Below, piece after piece: positions 1-7,355 of a stretch of DNA of 64,000 nt. Source of the DNA: F23-B02 sp963613665 (GTDB taxonomy: Bacteria > Bacillota > Clostridia > Oscillospirales > Oscillospiraceae). The notes beneath the pieces were generated by a model. That model saw nothing but the letters and a program-made list of their open reading frames with translations, searched no databases and was not told where the DNA came from. The stretch spans positions 1 to 64,000 of the forward strand of contig CAVEAL010000012.1 of NCBI GenBank assembly GCA_963613665.1, in the 5' to 3' direction. The translations under genes were made by a program, and so were the position numbers. Within the stretch, counting starts at the first letter, position 1. Every line of letters begins with the position of its first letter.

Positions 1-179
1 AGGGACTTTTTTGACTGCGCTTTTCCGCCGAGCATTTTGAAAACGTTCAAAATGCTATTACCGAAATCCTTGAAATTTCAAGGATTTCGACGGCGGTTTA
101 TCCAACTTGAGGCGGGCCTTGCCCCCTCAAACTCCCCCGCTGCGCGGATATATTCACGCAGCAGCATAGTTTTTTGACA
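1..179. repeat. MITE-like dispersed repeat, copy 1 (cut by window edge)
   Basis: This stretch is nearly identical, in opposite orientation, to 50830-51028. It contains a perfect 26-bp palindrome (GAAATCCTTGAAA and its complement, about 64-95) and a second hairpin built on AGCATTTTGAA. It ends in TTTTTTGACA, which is the inverted terminal sequence seen at both ends of the other copy. No open reading frame fills it. I infer a non-autonomous mobile or structured repeat. The left end lies outside the window. Confidence 0.75.
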
Positions 180-186
180 GTCTCCA

Positions 187-220
187 AAAAACCGGCAATG
201 CTCACGCATTGCCGGTTTTT
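187..220 (-). terminator. Intrinsic terminator of the EIIC-like transporter gene
   Basis: A perfect 15-bp stem (CCGGCAATGC core) with a TCAC loop is flanked by A and T runs, so it can work on both strands. It lies 23 bp past the stop of the minus-strand transporter gene. Confidence 0.85.
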
Positions 221-242
221 TATATTATGACTATGCCCGAGC

Positions 243-1349
243 TCAGCTGAGCTTCATGTCGCCGTCCTTTATCCAGCCGAGTCTGCGGCAGACGATGCCG
301 AACAGCCACGAGAGTACGGCAGGCAGGACGATGGCTATGAGCGCAAGTCCGATCCAGTCTCCGGCGGTGGGGACTATGGCCTGCGCACCGTCTCTGAGCG
401 CTTCCGCCGAGGGGCTCGACCAGCCCGTCCACACGCCGATGGGGCCGACGAGACCGCAGGTGCCCATGCCGGAGGACACCGCCGCGCCGTTCATTTCAAG
501 CTTAAACACGCAGGTGGCCAGAGGCCCGGTCACCGCGCTGGCGGCTATGGCGGGTATCCATATCTTCGGGTTGCGCACGATGTTGCCCATTTGCAGCATC
601 GAGGTGCCCAGTCCCTGCGAAACTATGCCGCCCCAGCCGTTTTCCCTGAACGAAACGACCGCGAAGCCGACCATGTTCGCGCAGCAGCCGGCAAGCGCCG
701 CGCCTCCGGCAAGCCCCGTCAGGCTCAGCGCCGCACAGATGGCGGCCGAGGATATGGGCAGCGTCAGCGCAATGCCGACGATGACAGATACGAGCACGCC
801 CATGACGAAGGGCTGCTGCGTAGTTGCCCATTTTATGAGCGTTCCGACGGCCATTGCGCCCTTGCCGATGGGAGCGGCTATGAAATACGCGGCGCCCACG
901 CCGATGAGTATCGTGACGATGGGGGTCACGAGAATGTCGATCTTCGTCTCCTTCGAGACCATTTTGCCGAACTCTGCCGCGATTATCGCAACGACGTATA
1001 CCGCCAGCGGGCCGCCCGCGCCGCCCATGACGTTTGTCGCGTAGCCGACAGGTATCAGCGAAAACAGCACCATTGCCGGAGCGTGCAGCGCGTAGCCTAT
1101 GGCCACCGCCATCGCAGGGCCGACCATCGCCGAGGCAAATTTACCTATCGTGTAGCCCGTGCCGCCGATCTCTATGAGCTGAGCGGCGAGAAATGATATG
1201 CCCAGCTGCGTACCGAGAGTGTCCAATATCGTGCCGACCAGCAGAGTGCAGAAAAGTCCCTGCGCCATCGCGCCGAGCGCGTCGATGCCGTAGCGCTTCA
1301 TGCTGACCTCAATATCCTTGCGCTTGAAAAATGCCTTTACCTTGGACAT
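243..1349 (-). CDS. EIIC-like membrane transporter (PTS_EIIC_2 family), probable NiaR-regulated niacin-related transporter
   Basis: A 368-residue polytopic membrane protein with about nine to ten hydrophobic segments and many Gly/Ala-rich helices. It resembles the family usually named PTS sugar transporter subunit IIC. No EIIA, EIIB or HPr gene lies nearby, so phosphorylation-coupled sugar uptake is not supported. The start has GGAG nine bases upstream. It is the third gene on the minus strand after pncB and niaR. A perfect GGTGTCATGACACC palindrome lies in its upstream region. Members of this family next to niaR have been proposed as nicotinate-regulated transporters, so I infer uptake of niacin or a related pyridine. 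The family call is good; the substrate is inference. Confidence 0.75.
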   Translation of the reverse strand: MSKVKAFFKRKDIEVSMKRYGIDALGAMAQGLFCTLLVGTILDTLGTQLGISFLAAQLIEIGGTGYTIGKFASAMVGPAMAVAIGYALHAPAMVLFSLIPVGYATNVMGGAGGPLAVYVVAIIAAEFGKMVSKETKIDILVTPIVTILIGVGAAYFIAAPIGKGAMAVGTLIKWATTQQPFVMGVLVSVIVGIALTLPISSAAICAALSLTGLAGGAALAGCCANMVGFAVVSFRENGWGGIVSQGLGTSMLQMGNIVRNPKIWIPAIAASAVTGPLATCVFKLEMNGAAVSSGMGTCGLVGPIGVWTGWSSPSAEALRDGAQAIVPTAGDWIGLALIAIVLPAVLSWLFGIVCRRLGWIKDGDMKLS

Positions 1350-1372
1350 AGGTGATTACTCCATTCAATAAA

Positions 1373-1415
1373 AAAGTAGGCCACATGGTGTCATGACACC
1401 TGTATAGCCTACTTT
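1373..1415 (-). terminator. Hairpin terminator after niaR enclosing the operator palindrome
   Basis: AAAGTAGGC and GCCTACTTT form a 9-bp outer stem, followed on the minus strand by a T run. It can end niaR transcription. The perfect operator-like palindrome sits inside the loop, so the same 43 bp may serve as both a terminator and a repressor site. Confidence 0.6.
1387..1400. promoter_or_regulatory. Candidate NiaR operator upstream of the transporter gene
   Basis: GGTGTCATGACACC is a perfect 14-bp palindrome located 38 bp upstream of the transporter start and just downstream of the gene for the niacin repressor NiaR. Known NiaR sites in Firmicutes are palindromes rich in TGTC and GACA. I see no second exact copy upstream of pncB, where only a CATACG-N5-CGTATG dyad is present. 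Confidence 0.6.
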
Positions 1416-1446
1416 AATGCCTGTTTATTGATTTGTCAACTGCCAA

Positions 1447-1965
1447 TTAAGCTTTTTCTGTATAAAGGAAGCCGGCCTCGTCGAGCGCCTTTCTTGTGCG
1501 CTCAAAGCAGGCGCTGTCGGGGCAGGAGAGTACGTGCAGGTGCACGCCGCCCGTGAGTGCGCTCAGGAGGCTTGCACCGTGCTCACGGCAGGCATCCATG
1601 AACTGCGCCACGTCGTGACGGTTTGAAAGGCGCAGCGGCCCCGTGAGCTGGCCGTACAGCGGGTGCTCGACGATGACGTTCACGACGGTGCAGCCGTTAT
1701 CGACCATGATGTTGAGCTCGGCCTGCATATTGTCAATATCGTGCACACAGGCGACGGTGTACATCTCGCCGCCGGAGGAGCTTTCGACAATATAGCCGCG
1801 AGGAGTGGCAAGAATATTTTCACCCGATGCGCGCAGCAGCGCAACGTCGCCGACGATTATCTGGCGGCTCACTCCAAGCTCCTTTGCAAATTTCGTCGCA
1901 CTTATGGGGCGGTCGCTGTTTTTAAGAGCAAGCATGATATGCTCGCGCCGTTTTTCCGAATCCAT
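1447..1965 (-). CDS. niaR: Niacin-responsive transcriptional repressor NiaR
   Basis: 172 residues: an N-terminal winged helix-turn-helix (TKFAKELGVSRQIIVGDV) followed by a 3H domain named for its conserved histidines. These are visible in EHPLYG, NRHDV and GVHLHV. In the family the 3H domain binds a metal and nicotinic acid, which switches DNA binding on. I chose the second ATG because GAGG then lies eight bases upstream; the first ATG (1971) overlaps the pncB stop codon and almost touches the ribosome site. It is translationally coupled to pncB and followed by a transporter with a candidate operator, so this is a self-contained niacin salvage unit. Confidence 0.88.
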   Translation of the reverse strand: MDSEKRREHIMLALKNSDRPISATKFAKELGVSRQIIVGDVALLRASGENILATPRGYIVESSSGGEMYTVACVHDIDNMQAELNIMVDNGCTVVNVIVEHPLYGQLTGPLRLSNRHDVAQFMDACREHGASLLSALTGGVHLHVLSCPDSACFERTRKALDEAGFLYTEKA

Positions 1966-1970
1966 CTGCA

Positions 1971-3416
1971 TTACCTCTTTGCCTCAAGCATTTCATCCTT
2001 GAGCTCCATGAGCTTTTCGGACAGGTCAACATAGTACTGGTGGGGGAAGTCGAAGCGCTTGACTTCCGGCCACAGGGTGGATACCTCGTATGCGCAGCGG
2101 CGGCGTATCTCGTCAAGCGTCGGGAGCTCATAGACGAGCTCACCTTTTTCGAATACGGGAACGAGCAGCTCCTGTGCACGGAAGTTTTCCATCGTCTTGC
2201 GTTTCCAGCGCGCCGCGGGGTCGCAGATCTCCAGCGGCTTTGCGTCGTCCACCGTCTCGTCGTACATGCAGATGTAGTCTGCCTCTGCCATGCCGTTTTC
2301 GCGGTCGAAGAAGCGGTAGACCTTCTTGAAGCCCGGATTTGTGATCTTGCCGACGTTTTCGCTGATCTTTATCTTGGGTATGATCCCGCCGTTATCGTCC
2401 TCGACGGCGCACAGCTTGTACACTCCGCCGAATACGGGGTCGGACTTTGCGGTTATAAGGCGCTCGCCCACACCGAAGGAGTCGATCCTCGCGCCCTGGA
2501 GCAGCAGCTCGGTTATAAGGCGCTCATCGAGGGAGTTTGAAACGGTGATCTTACACTCCGGCCAGCCGGCCTCGTCGAGCATCGCGCGTGCCTTGCGCGT
2601 GAGATATGCCATATCGCCCGAATCGAAGCGGATGCCGCATTTGGTTATGCCGAGGGGCTTTAAGACCTCGTTGAAGGCGCGGATGGCGTTGGGAACGCCG
2701 CTCTTGAGCGAATTATAGGTGTCGACTAGCAGAATGGCGTTTGTCGGATAGGTCTGGCAGTAGGCCTTGAACGCCTCGTACTCCGAGTCGAACATCTGCA
2801 CCCAGGAGTGCGCCATCGTGCCGCCGGCGGGAACGCCGTAGCGCGTGTCGGAAAGGGCACAGGCAGTGCCCGCGCAGCCGCCGATATATGCAGCTCTCGC
2901 GCCGGTGACGGCTCCGTCTATGCCCTGCGCACGGCGCGAGCCGAACTCGAGCACGACCCTGCCCTCCGCAGCGCGGCAGATGCGGTTTGCCTTGGTGGCG
3001 ATGAGGCTCTGGTGATTTATCGCAAGCAGGACATAGGTCTCTATAAGCTGTGCCTGTATTGCCGGGGCGCGCACTGTCATCAGCGGCTCGCGCGGGAACA
3101 CCGGCGTACCCTCCGGCACCGCCCATATGTCGCCCTCAAACTTGAAATTGCGCAGATATTCGAGAAACTCCTCGGAGAACATCTTCCTGCCGCGCAGATA
3201 CCCGATGTCCTCGTCGTCAAAATGCAGCTGCTGAATATATTCGACCACCTGCTCAAGCCCCGCTGCGATCGCAAAGCCGCCGTTGTCGGGATTCTGGCGG
3301 TAAAAAACATCAAAATAGGTGATCTTATCTCCCATACCGTGGTCGAAGTAGCCGTTTCCCATCGTGAGCTCGTAGTAATCGCACAGCATGGTCAGATTAA
3401 GCTTTCTGTCGGTCAT
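1971..3416 (-). CDS. pncB: Nicotinate phosphoribosyltransferase
   Basis: 481 residues. It converts nicotinate, PRPP and ATP to nicotinate mononucleotide, the entry step of the Preiss-Handler NAD salvage route. Family motifs include DYYELTMGNGYF near the N terminus, EFGSRRAQG, the GTMAHSWVQ segment carrying the histidine that is transiently phosphorylated, and IRFDSGDM. Length is normal for the bacterial enzyme. I chose the inner ATG (3416) because GGAGG lies five to six bases upstream, whereas the ATG at 3434 has none. It is first in the pncB-niaR order and its stop overlaps the possible first ATG of niaR. Confidence 0.93.
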   Translation of the reverse strand: MTDRKLNLTMLCDYYELTMGNGYFDHGMGDKITYFDVFYRQNPDNGGFAIAAGLEQVVEYIQQLHFDDEDIGYLRGRKMFSEEFLEYLRNFKFEGDIWAVPEGTPVFPREPLMTVRAPAIQAQLIETYVLLAINHQSLIATKANRICRAAEGRVVLEFGSRRAQGIDGAVTGARAAYIGGCAGTACALSDTRYGVPAGGTMAHSWVQMFDSEYEAFKAYCQTYPTNAILLVDTYNSLKSGVPNAIRAFNEVLKPLGITKCGIRFDSGDMAYLTRKARAMLDEAGWPECKITVSNSLDERLITELLLQGARIDSFGVGERLITAKSDPVFGGVYKLCAVEDDNGGIIPKIKISENVGKITNPGFKKVYRFFDRENGMAEADYICMYDETVDDAKPLEICDPAARWKRKTMENFRAQELLVPVFEKGELVYELPTLDEIRRRCAYEVSTLWPEVKRFDFPHQYYVDLSEKLMELKDEMLEAKR

Positions 3417-3512
3417 AACTGCCTCCGGATGCATACGTTAAGCGTATGTTAATTCTACATGTTAGTATATAGCATATTTATTTTTATGCAACCATTGATA
3501 ATATAAAAACAA

Positions 3513-3534
3513 GCGCTGCAAAGCCTTGCAGCGC
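3513..3534 (-). terminator. Terminator of the coiled-coil membrane protein gene
   Basis: GCGCTGCAA and TTGCAGCGC form a perfect 9-bp stem with a four-base loop, followed by a T-rich run on the minus strand. It separates the downstream gene from pncB. Confidence 0.8.
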
Positions 3535-3551
3535 CCGAAATTGTTAAATTG

Positions 3552-5009
3552 TCAGCTCTCGACAGCAGCCTTGTTCCGAGCCGCGGCGGTGACAATGAGG
3601 AACACCAGAGCGGTGAGCGCAAAGACGATTATCGCAATGAGCTGCAGGGTGCCGGAGTAGGTGCCGTCCTTGAGCGGATAGGTGTAGCCGTGGTAGCGCG
3701 TGAGCAGGCCGAAGATATTGCAGCCGGCGGAAAGAACGGCGGTGATGATGCCGAGCACAAAGACTCCGCGCTTACCGGCAAGGCAGAGCACTCCGCCGAT
3801 GATGCCGAGTATCGCGGCGACGGCAAGCACGACGTACAGACCCAGACGCATGTAAAGTTCATGCGTAACGTCGGCGACGTGGTGCGCGACGGATTCGCGG
3901 AAGCTATTGCAGACCACGAGGCACTGGTCGAGGTCGAGATACGGCTCACCGTTCCGCAGGGTAACGAGCTCTCCGTTCTCGTCGTATTTTTTCCAGTCGA
4001 AGTCCTCGCCGAGGCGCTGCTCGGGGCCGGGGACGGCCATGTCTCCGTTATGACGGTAGATCGGTTCGTTTTTATAGCAGGTCATGGTGTACTCATCGAC
4101 GAGCGCCATGCCGCTTTCAAAGGCTTCGAGGTCGTTCAGTCCGGCCTCAAGCTGCGCTGCGCCGTCGGCAAGCTCCTTTGCACCGGCTGCAAGCTCACTC
4201 TCGCCGTCGGCAAGCGCCTTTTTGCCCGCTGCGAGATCCTTTTCGCCCTGAGCAAGCTGCTTCTCGGCCTCGGCCAGCTGCTGCTCACCGGCTGCAAGCT
4301 CCGCTTTACCGGCTTCAAGCTCCGCAAGGCCGTCCTCGTACTGCTTGAGCATAGCCTGACCCTCGGCGACCATGGTCTGGATATATGCAGGGAAGTCGGT
4401 CACGTCGGCGGGGATCGAAAGTCCCATGCGCGATGCAAGCGGCGCGACCTTTCCAGCAAACCACGCCTGCGCACTGTCAAAGCCGGGCAGCTTTGCGACG
4501 CTGCCGTCGCGGAACTTGACGTATGTATTCAGCAGCGGCATGAGCGGCTCGATCTTCGACAGCAGCTCCTTGCCCTCGTTGTATGCCTCGGTGTTCTCGT
4601 CGATCAGCTTCTGACCCTCGGCTATCTTCTGACGCCCCTCCTCAAGAGCCTTTTTACCGGCGGCATAGTCCTTATAGCCCTGCTCGAGCGTGGCCTTGCC
4701 CTCGTTGTAGTCCTTATAGCCCTGTGCTAGTGCGGCCTTGCCCTCATTGTATGCCTGCTGCCCTGCGGCATAGTCGCTAAGACCCTTGGCATAGGTGCCG
4801 ACACCCTCGCTGTATGCGGCCTCATTTGCCTTGAGCGCCTCGATAGCTTTTTCGAGCTCGCCTACAACGTCGGCGGCCTTGGCATCGTCCTCCTTGTACT
4901 GCTTGATCGCAAGACCGTCCCTGACACCGAACCCGGCGGCGGCCAGCGCGAACAGGCAGGAGACAATGAGCAGGATGCTGATCGTGGTGGTAAGTGCTGA
5001 TTTCTTCAT
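3552..5009 (-). CDS. Membrane protein with long extracytoplasmic coiled-coil repeat region
   Basis: 485 residues. An N-terminal transmembrane segment (about 8-28) is followed by roughly 250 residues of short helical repeats of the type YAAGQQAYNEGKAAL and LAAGEQQLAEAEKQL, with Gly at regular spacing. A globular segment with YTMTCYKNEPIYRHNGD follows, then three or four transmembrane helices at the C terminus (about 385-480). This repeat style occurs in the extracellular regions of YhgE/Pip, MMPL and some FtsX-like permeases. Here it is a stand-alone gene without transporter motifs. Function is unknown; a surface stalk or scaffold is a guess. It has its own promoter and a good ribosome site (GGAGAG). 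Confidence 0.7.
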   Translation of the reverse strand: MKKSALTTTISILLIVSCLFALAAAGFGVRDGLAIKQYKEDDAKAADVVGELEKAIEALKANEAAYSEGVGTYAKGLSDYAAGQQAYNEGKAALAQGYKDYNEGKATLEQGYKDYAAGKKALEEGRQKIAEGQKLIDENTEAYNEGKELLSKIEPLMPLLNTYVKFRDGSVAKLPGFDSAQAWFAGKVAPLASRMGLSIPADVTDFPAYIQTMVAEGQAMLKQYEDGLAELEAGKAELAAGEQQLAEAEKQLAQGEKDLAAGKKALADGESELAAGAKELADGAAQLEAGLNDLEAFESGMALVDEYTMTCYKNEPIYRHNGDMAVPGPEQRLGEDFDWKKYDENGELVTLRNGEPYLDLDQCLVVCNSFRESVAHHVADVTHELYMRLGLYVVLAVAAILGIIGGVLCLAGKRGVFVLGIITAVLSAGCNIFGLLTRYHGYTYPLKDGTYSGTLQLIAIIVFALTALVFLIVTAAARNKAAVES

Positions 5010-5060
5010 GTCTCTCCTCTTCTGTACATTTGATAGGGATCTGTGTCTTAAAACACAGTG

Positions 5061-5081
5061 TTGTTAACATACTATTAACAA
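5061..5081. promoter_or_regulatory. Operator-like dyad over the -10 element
   Basis: TTGTTAA, seven bases, TTAACAA: perfect 7-bp arms whose centre is the -10 hexamer of the minus-strand promoter. The arms equal the half-sites of clostridial Rex operators, but the known Rex spacer is four bases, so Rex binding is only a possibility. Confidence 0.5.
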
Positions 5082-5097
5082 ATTCACAATTTGTCAA
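5069..5097 (-). promoter_or_regulatory. SigA-type promoter of the coiled-coil membrane protein gene
   Basis: On the minus strand TTGACA is followed after 17 bases by TAGTAT. A CTGTGT/ACACAG hairpin lies in the leader. Confidence 0.65.
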
Positions 5098-5150
5098 TAC
5101 TTATGAGAAAGATATGAGAAATTTTTACCGGCGATGTAACAAAAAGCTCG

Positions 5151-5179
5151 TTGAAATTTTTGCGCGGTTGCGCTATATT
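5151..5179 (+). promoter_or_regulatory. SigA-type promoter of the DivIVA-like gene
   Basis: TTGAAA, a 17-base spacer and TATATT, ending 26 bases before the start codon, with GGAGG in between. Confidence 0.6.
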
Positions 5180-5204
5180 TATCGTATAGAACGGAGGAAG
5201 AACC

Positions 5205-5663
5205 ATGGCAGTAACAATGGAGTTTTTTGACGGTATTAGATTTGATATCGCAAAGCAGAAATATTATAACGCCAACAAGGTCGATGCAAGGATGCAGGAG
5301 ATAAAGGCGGCGTTTGCCGAGCTCATCGAGGAAAATAACGAGCTCAGACGGCAGATAGACGGCATCGCACTTTCCAAGGACAGAGTCGCGGAGCTCATCA
5401 TGGGCGCTCAGGAGAAAGCCGACGAGATGATAAAGCAGGCCGAAGCCGAGGCCGGAGAGATAATAAAAAAGGCAAAGCTCGACGCCGACGGTATCGTTGT
5501 CAGCCGCGAGGCTGAGGAGGGCGGCGCGTCGCTCGGCCTTACGCAGAACCAGCTTGCCGCGATAGATAAGCTCAATAAGCAGCTTGACGATTTCAACGTC
5601 GCCCAGGCAACGCAGATATTCCGCATAAAGCAGGCGCTCATGAGCATTGCGCTCGATAAGTGA
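5205..5663 (+). CDS. DivIVA-like coiled-coil protein
   Basis: 152 residues. The first 50 residues (FDIAKQKYYNANKVDARM, then ELIEENNELRRQI) follow the DivIVA/GpsB pattern: a short lipid-binding loop, then a parallel coiled coil starting with a VD pair. Residues 60-100 continue as a charged helix with AQEKADEMIKQAEAEAGEIIKKA, as in other DivIVA relatives. Such proteins sit at curved membranes or septa and recruit division or wall-synthesis proteins. It lacks the ylm/sepF neighbours of classical divIVA, so it is probably a paralogue. GGAGG lies eight bases before the ATG. The gene is monocistronic, followed by a possible structured RNA and a terminator. Confidence 0.72.
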   Translation: MAVTMEFFDGIRFDIAKQKYYNANKVDARMQEIKAAFAELIEENNELRRQIDGIALSKDRVAELIMGAQEKADEMIKQAEAEAGEIIKKAKLDADGIVVSREAEEGGASLGLTQNQLAAIDKLNKQLDDFNVAQATQIFRIKQALMSIALDK

Positions 5664-5820
5664 CGATAAAAGATATAGGCCGGCTGAGACGAGAAAACAT
5701 ACGTCTGAAAGGGCATGGCGGGCACGAATGCCGTCGCTGCGGCCTGACCTTGCACCCCGCTGAACGCTTTCGGGTGCCGGCAGTTTTGGGCGAGGGATTT
5801 TTCGTTCAGACAAAATAACA
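5664..5820 (+). ncRNA. Possible structured RNA or long structured 3' UTR
   Basis: Non-coding 157 bp between the DivIVA-like gene and its terminator. I can draw a rod: GTCTGAA (about 5696) pairs with TTCAGAC (about 5805), then CTGCGGC pairs with GCCGGCAG with one bulge, and GCACCC pairs with GGGTGC at the tip. Large internal loops lie between. It shows none of the conserved cores of 6S, SRP, tmRNA, RNase P or common riboswitches that I recognise. Its identity is unknown. Confidence 0.35.
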
Positions 5821-5822
5821 AG

Positions 5823-5858
5823 ATCTCGGCAATACTCTGTGTATTACCGAGATTTTTT
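5823..5858 (+). terminator. Terminator after the DivIVA-like gene and structured region
   Basis: ATCTCGGCAATAC and GTATTACCGAGAT form a 13-bp stem with one mismatch, followed by six T residues. Confidence 0.85.
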
Positions 5859-5937
5859 ATGCCGTATGTGCGGAAAAGAGCTGCCCAAAACCGTGTGTTT
5901 TCTTATCTCGACCGGCCTCTGCGAGACTGCGGTTTTT

Positions 5938-7296
5938 TCATTTTCCGACGCAGAAGCGCTCGAATATGCGGTTCGTGACTTCCTCGCGCACGGTGCGCCC
6001 CGTGAGCTCCCCGAGGGCGGACATGGCAGTTTCCGTTTCGGTGAGGACGATATCCGGCGTGCAGCCGAGCCCGAGAGCCTCCGCAGCAGCCTTCATCGAC
6101 TCCAGCGCACGGGAGACCGCATCAAACTGCCGGGCGTTTGTGAGTATCTCGCCGGCCGGTGCACAGGGCAGGGGGAAGAGCCTGCGTACCGCGTCCTCGA
6201 GCGCAGCCAGTCCCTCGCCGGTAACGGAACTTATCTCGACGACGGGCAGCGGCGTTTCAGGCAGCACGGCGGCGGAGCCGAGGTCGTGCTTTGACAGCAC
6301 GACGATGCCGTGCGGCGCACGCTCGGCGCATTTTATGAGCTCGATATCCTCGCCGGTGAGCTCACGGCTGCCGTCGATGACGGCAAGGACGAGCTCCGCC
6401 TCCTGCATTGCACGGCGCGAGCGTGTAACGCCCAGACGCTCGATCTCGTCGCTCGTTTCGCGTATTCCGGCGGTGTCGGTCAGGCGCAGGAGCACCCCGC
6501 CGAGCCGCAGCTTTTCCTCGATCGTGTCGCGCGTTGTGCCGGGGATATCGGTAACGATTGCGCGGTCATAGCCCAGAACGGCGTTCAGAAGCGAGCTTTT
6601 TCCGGCGTTGGGGCGGCCGACTATCGCCGCGGGCACTCCGGCGCGCATGAGCCTGCCGCTGTCGTAGCTCGCGCGCAGCCGCTCGAGCGTTTCGGTGCAG
6701 CGGTCGATGTCGTCCCTGTAGCGCGAGAGGGTGAAGTCCTCGATGTCCTCGTCGGGATAGTCGAGCACCGCGTGATAGTGCGAGCTTATGTCGGTCAGAA
6801 TACCGTAGATCTCCTCTATGCGCCGCGAGATCGCCCCGCCGAGCTGACCGGCAGCGTTGCGCGCTGCCTCGGCGGTCTCCGCGTCTATGATATCCGCGAC
6901 GGCCTCGGCACCGGAAAGATCCATGCGGCCGTTTAAAAACGCTCTTTTCGTGAACTCGCCGGGCAGCGCCTGTCTCGCTCCGAGGGCAAACGCCGCCTCG
7001 AGCACCGCACGCAGTACGACCGGTGAGCCGTGGCACTGAAACTCCGCGGTATCCTCGCCGGTGTAGCTGTTCGGCTCACGGCTCACGGTGCACAGGCAGA
7101 TATCCAGAAGCCTGCCCTCGGCATCGTGAAGTCTGCCGTAGCAGAGCCTGCGGTCGGCACAGCCGGACATTTTCTCACCTGACACGGGCGAAAAGAGTTT
7201 ATCGGCAATATCTATCGCGGCGCTGCCGGACAGGCGCACGATGCCTATCGCGCAGACCTGAGTGCCGGTGGATACGGCGGCTATCGTGTCTGACAT
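5938..7296 (-). CDS. mnmE: tRNA uridine-5-carboxymethylaminomethyl modification GTPase MnmE
   Basis: 452 residues, the usual length. Acts with MnmG to install the cmnm5 group on the wobble uridine of certain tRNAs. The N-terminal formyl-THF-binding domain (about 1-118) carries the PGEFTKRAFLNGRMDL segment. A helical domain follows with an inserted G domain (G1 GRPNAGKS at 227-234, DIPGTTRDT switch region). The protein ends in CVGK, the conserved C-terminal Cys motif. GGAGG lies upstream of the ATG. MnmG, jag and rnpA, frequent partners elsewhere, are not present in this window. It is convergent with the preceding gene and separated from rex by a terminator. Confidence 0.96.
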   Translation of the reverse strand: MSDTIAAVSTGTQVCAIGIVRLSGSAAIDIADKLFSPVSGEKMSGCADRRLCYGRLHDAEGRLLDICLCTVSREPNSYTGEDTAEFQCHGSPVVLRAVLEAAFALGARQALPGEFTKRAFLNGRMDLSGAEAVADIIDAETAEAARNAAGQLGGAISRRIEEIYGILTDISSHYHAVLDYPDEDIEDFTLSRYRDDIDRCTETLERLRASYDSGRLMRAGVPAAIVGRPNAGKSSLLNAVLGYDRAIVTDIPGTTRDTIEEKLRLGGVLLRLTDTAGIRETSDEIERLGVTRSRRAMQEAELVLAVIDGSRELTGEDIELIKCAERAPHGIVVLSKHDLGSAAVLPETPLPVVEISSVTGEGLAALEDAVRRLFPLPCAPAGEILTNARQFDAVSRALESMKAAAEALGLGCTPDIVLTETETAMSALGELTGRTVREEVTNRIFERFCVGK

Positions 7297-7314
7297 AATG
7301 CATCCTCCGTAATA

Positions 7315-7342
7315 AAAGAGGTGGGCATCTGCCCACCTCTTT
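7315..7342 (-). terminator. Terminator of rex
   Basis: AAAGAGGTGGGCA and TGCCCACCTCTTT form a 13-bp stem with a very tight loop; a T-rich run follows on the minus strand. Confidence 0.85.
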
Positions 7343-7355
7343 AAAATAGCTTGAA

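Noticed and set aside
3549..4730. Long open frame opposite the coiled-coil membrane protein
   Set aside because: It mirrors the repeats of the real gene on the other strand, has no ribosome site and resembles no family. It is a codon-bias shadow.
5664..5820. SRP RNA or second 6S RNA
   Set aside because: No GGAAGCAG-type loop or 6S conserved segments on either strand. A better 6S RNA exists at 32622.
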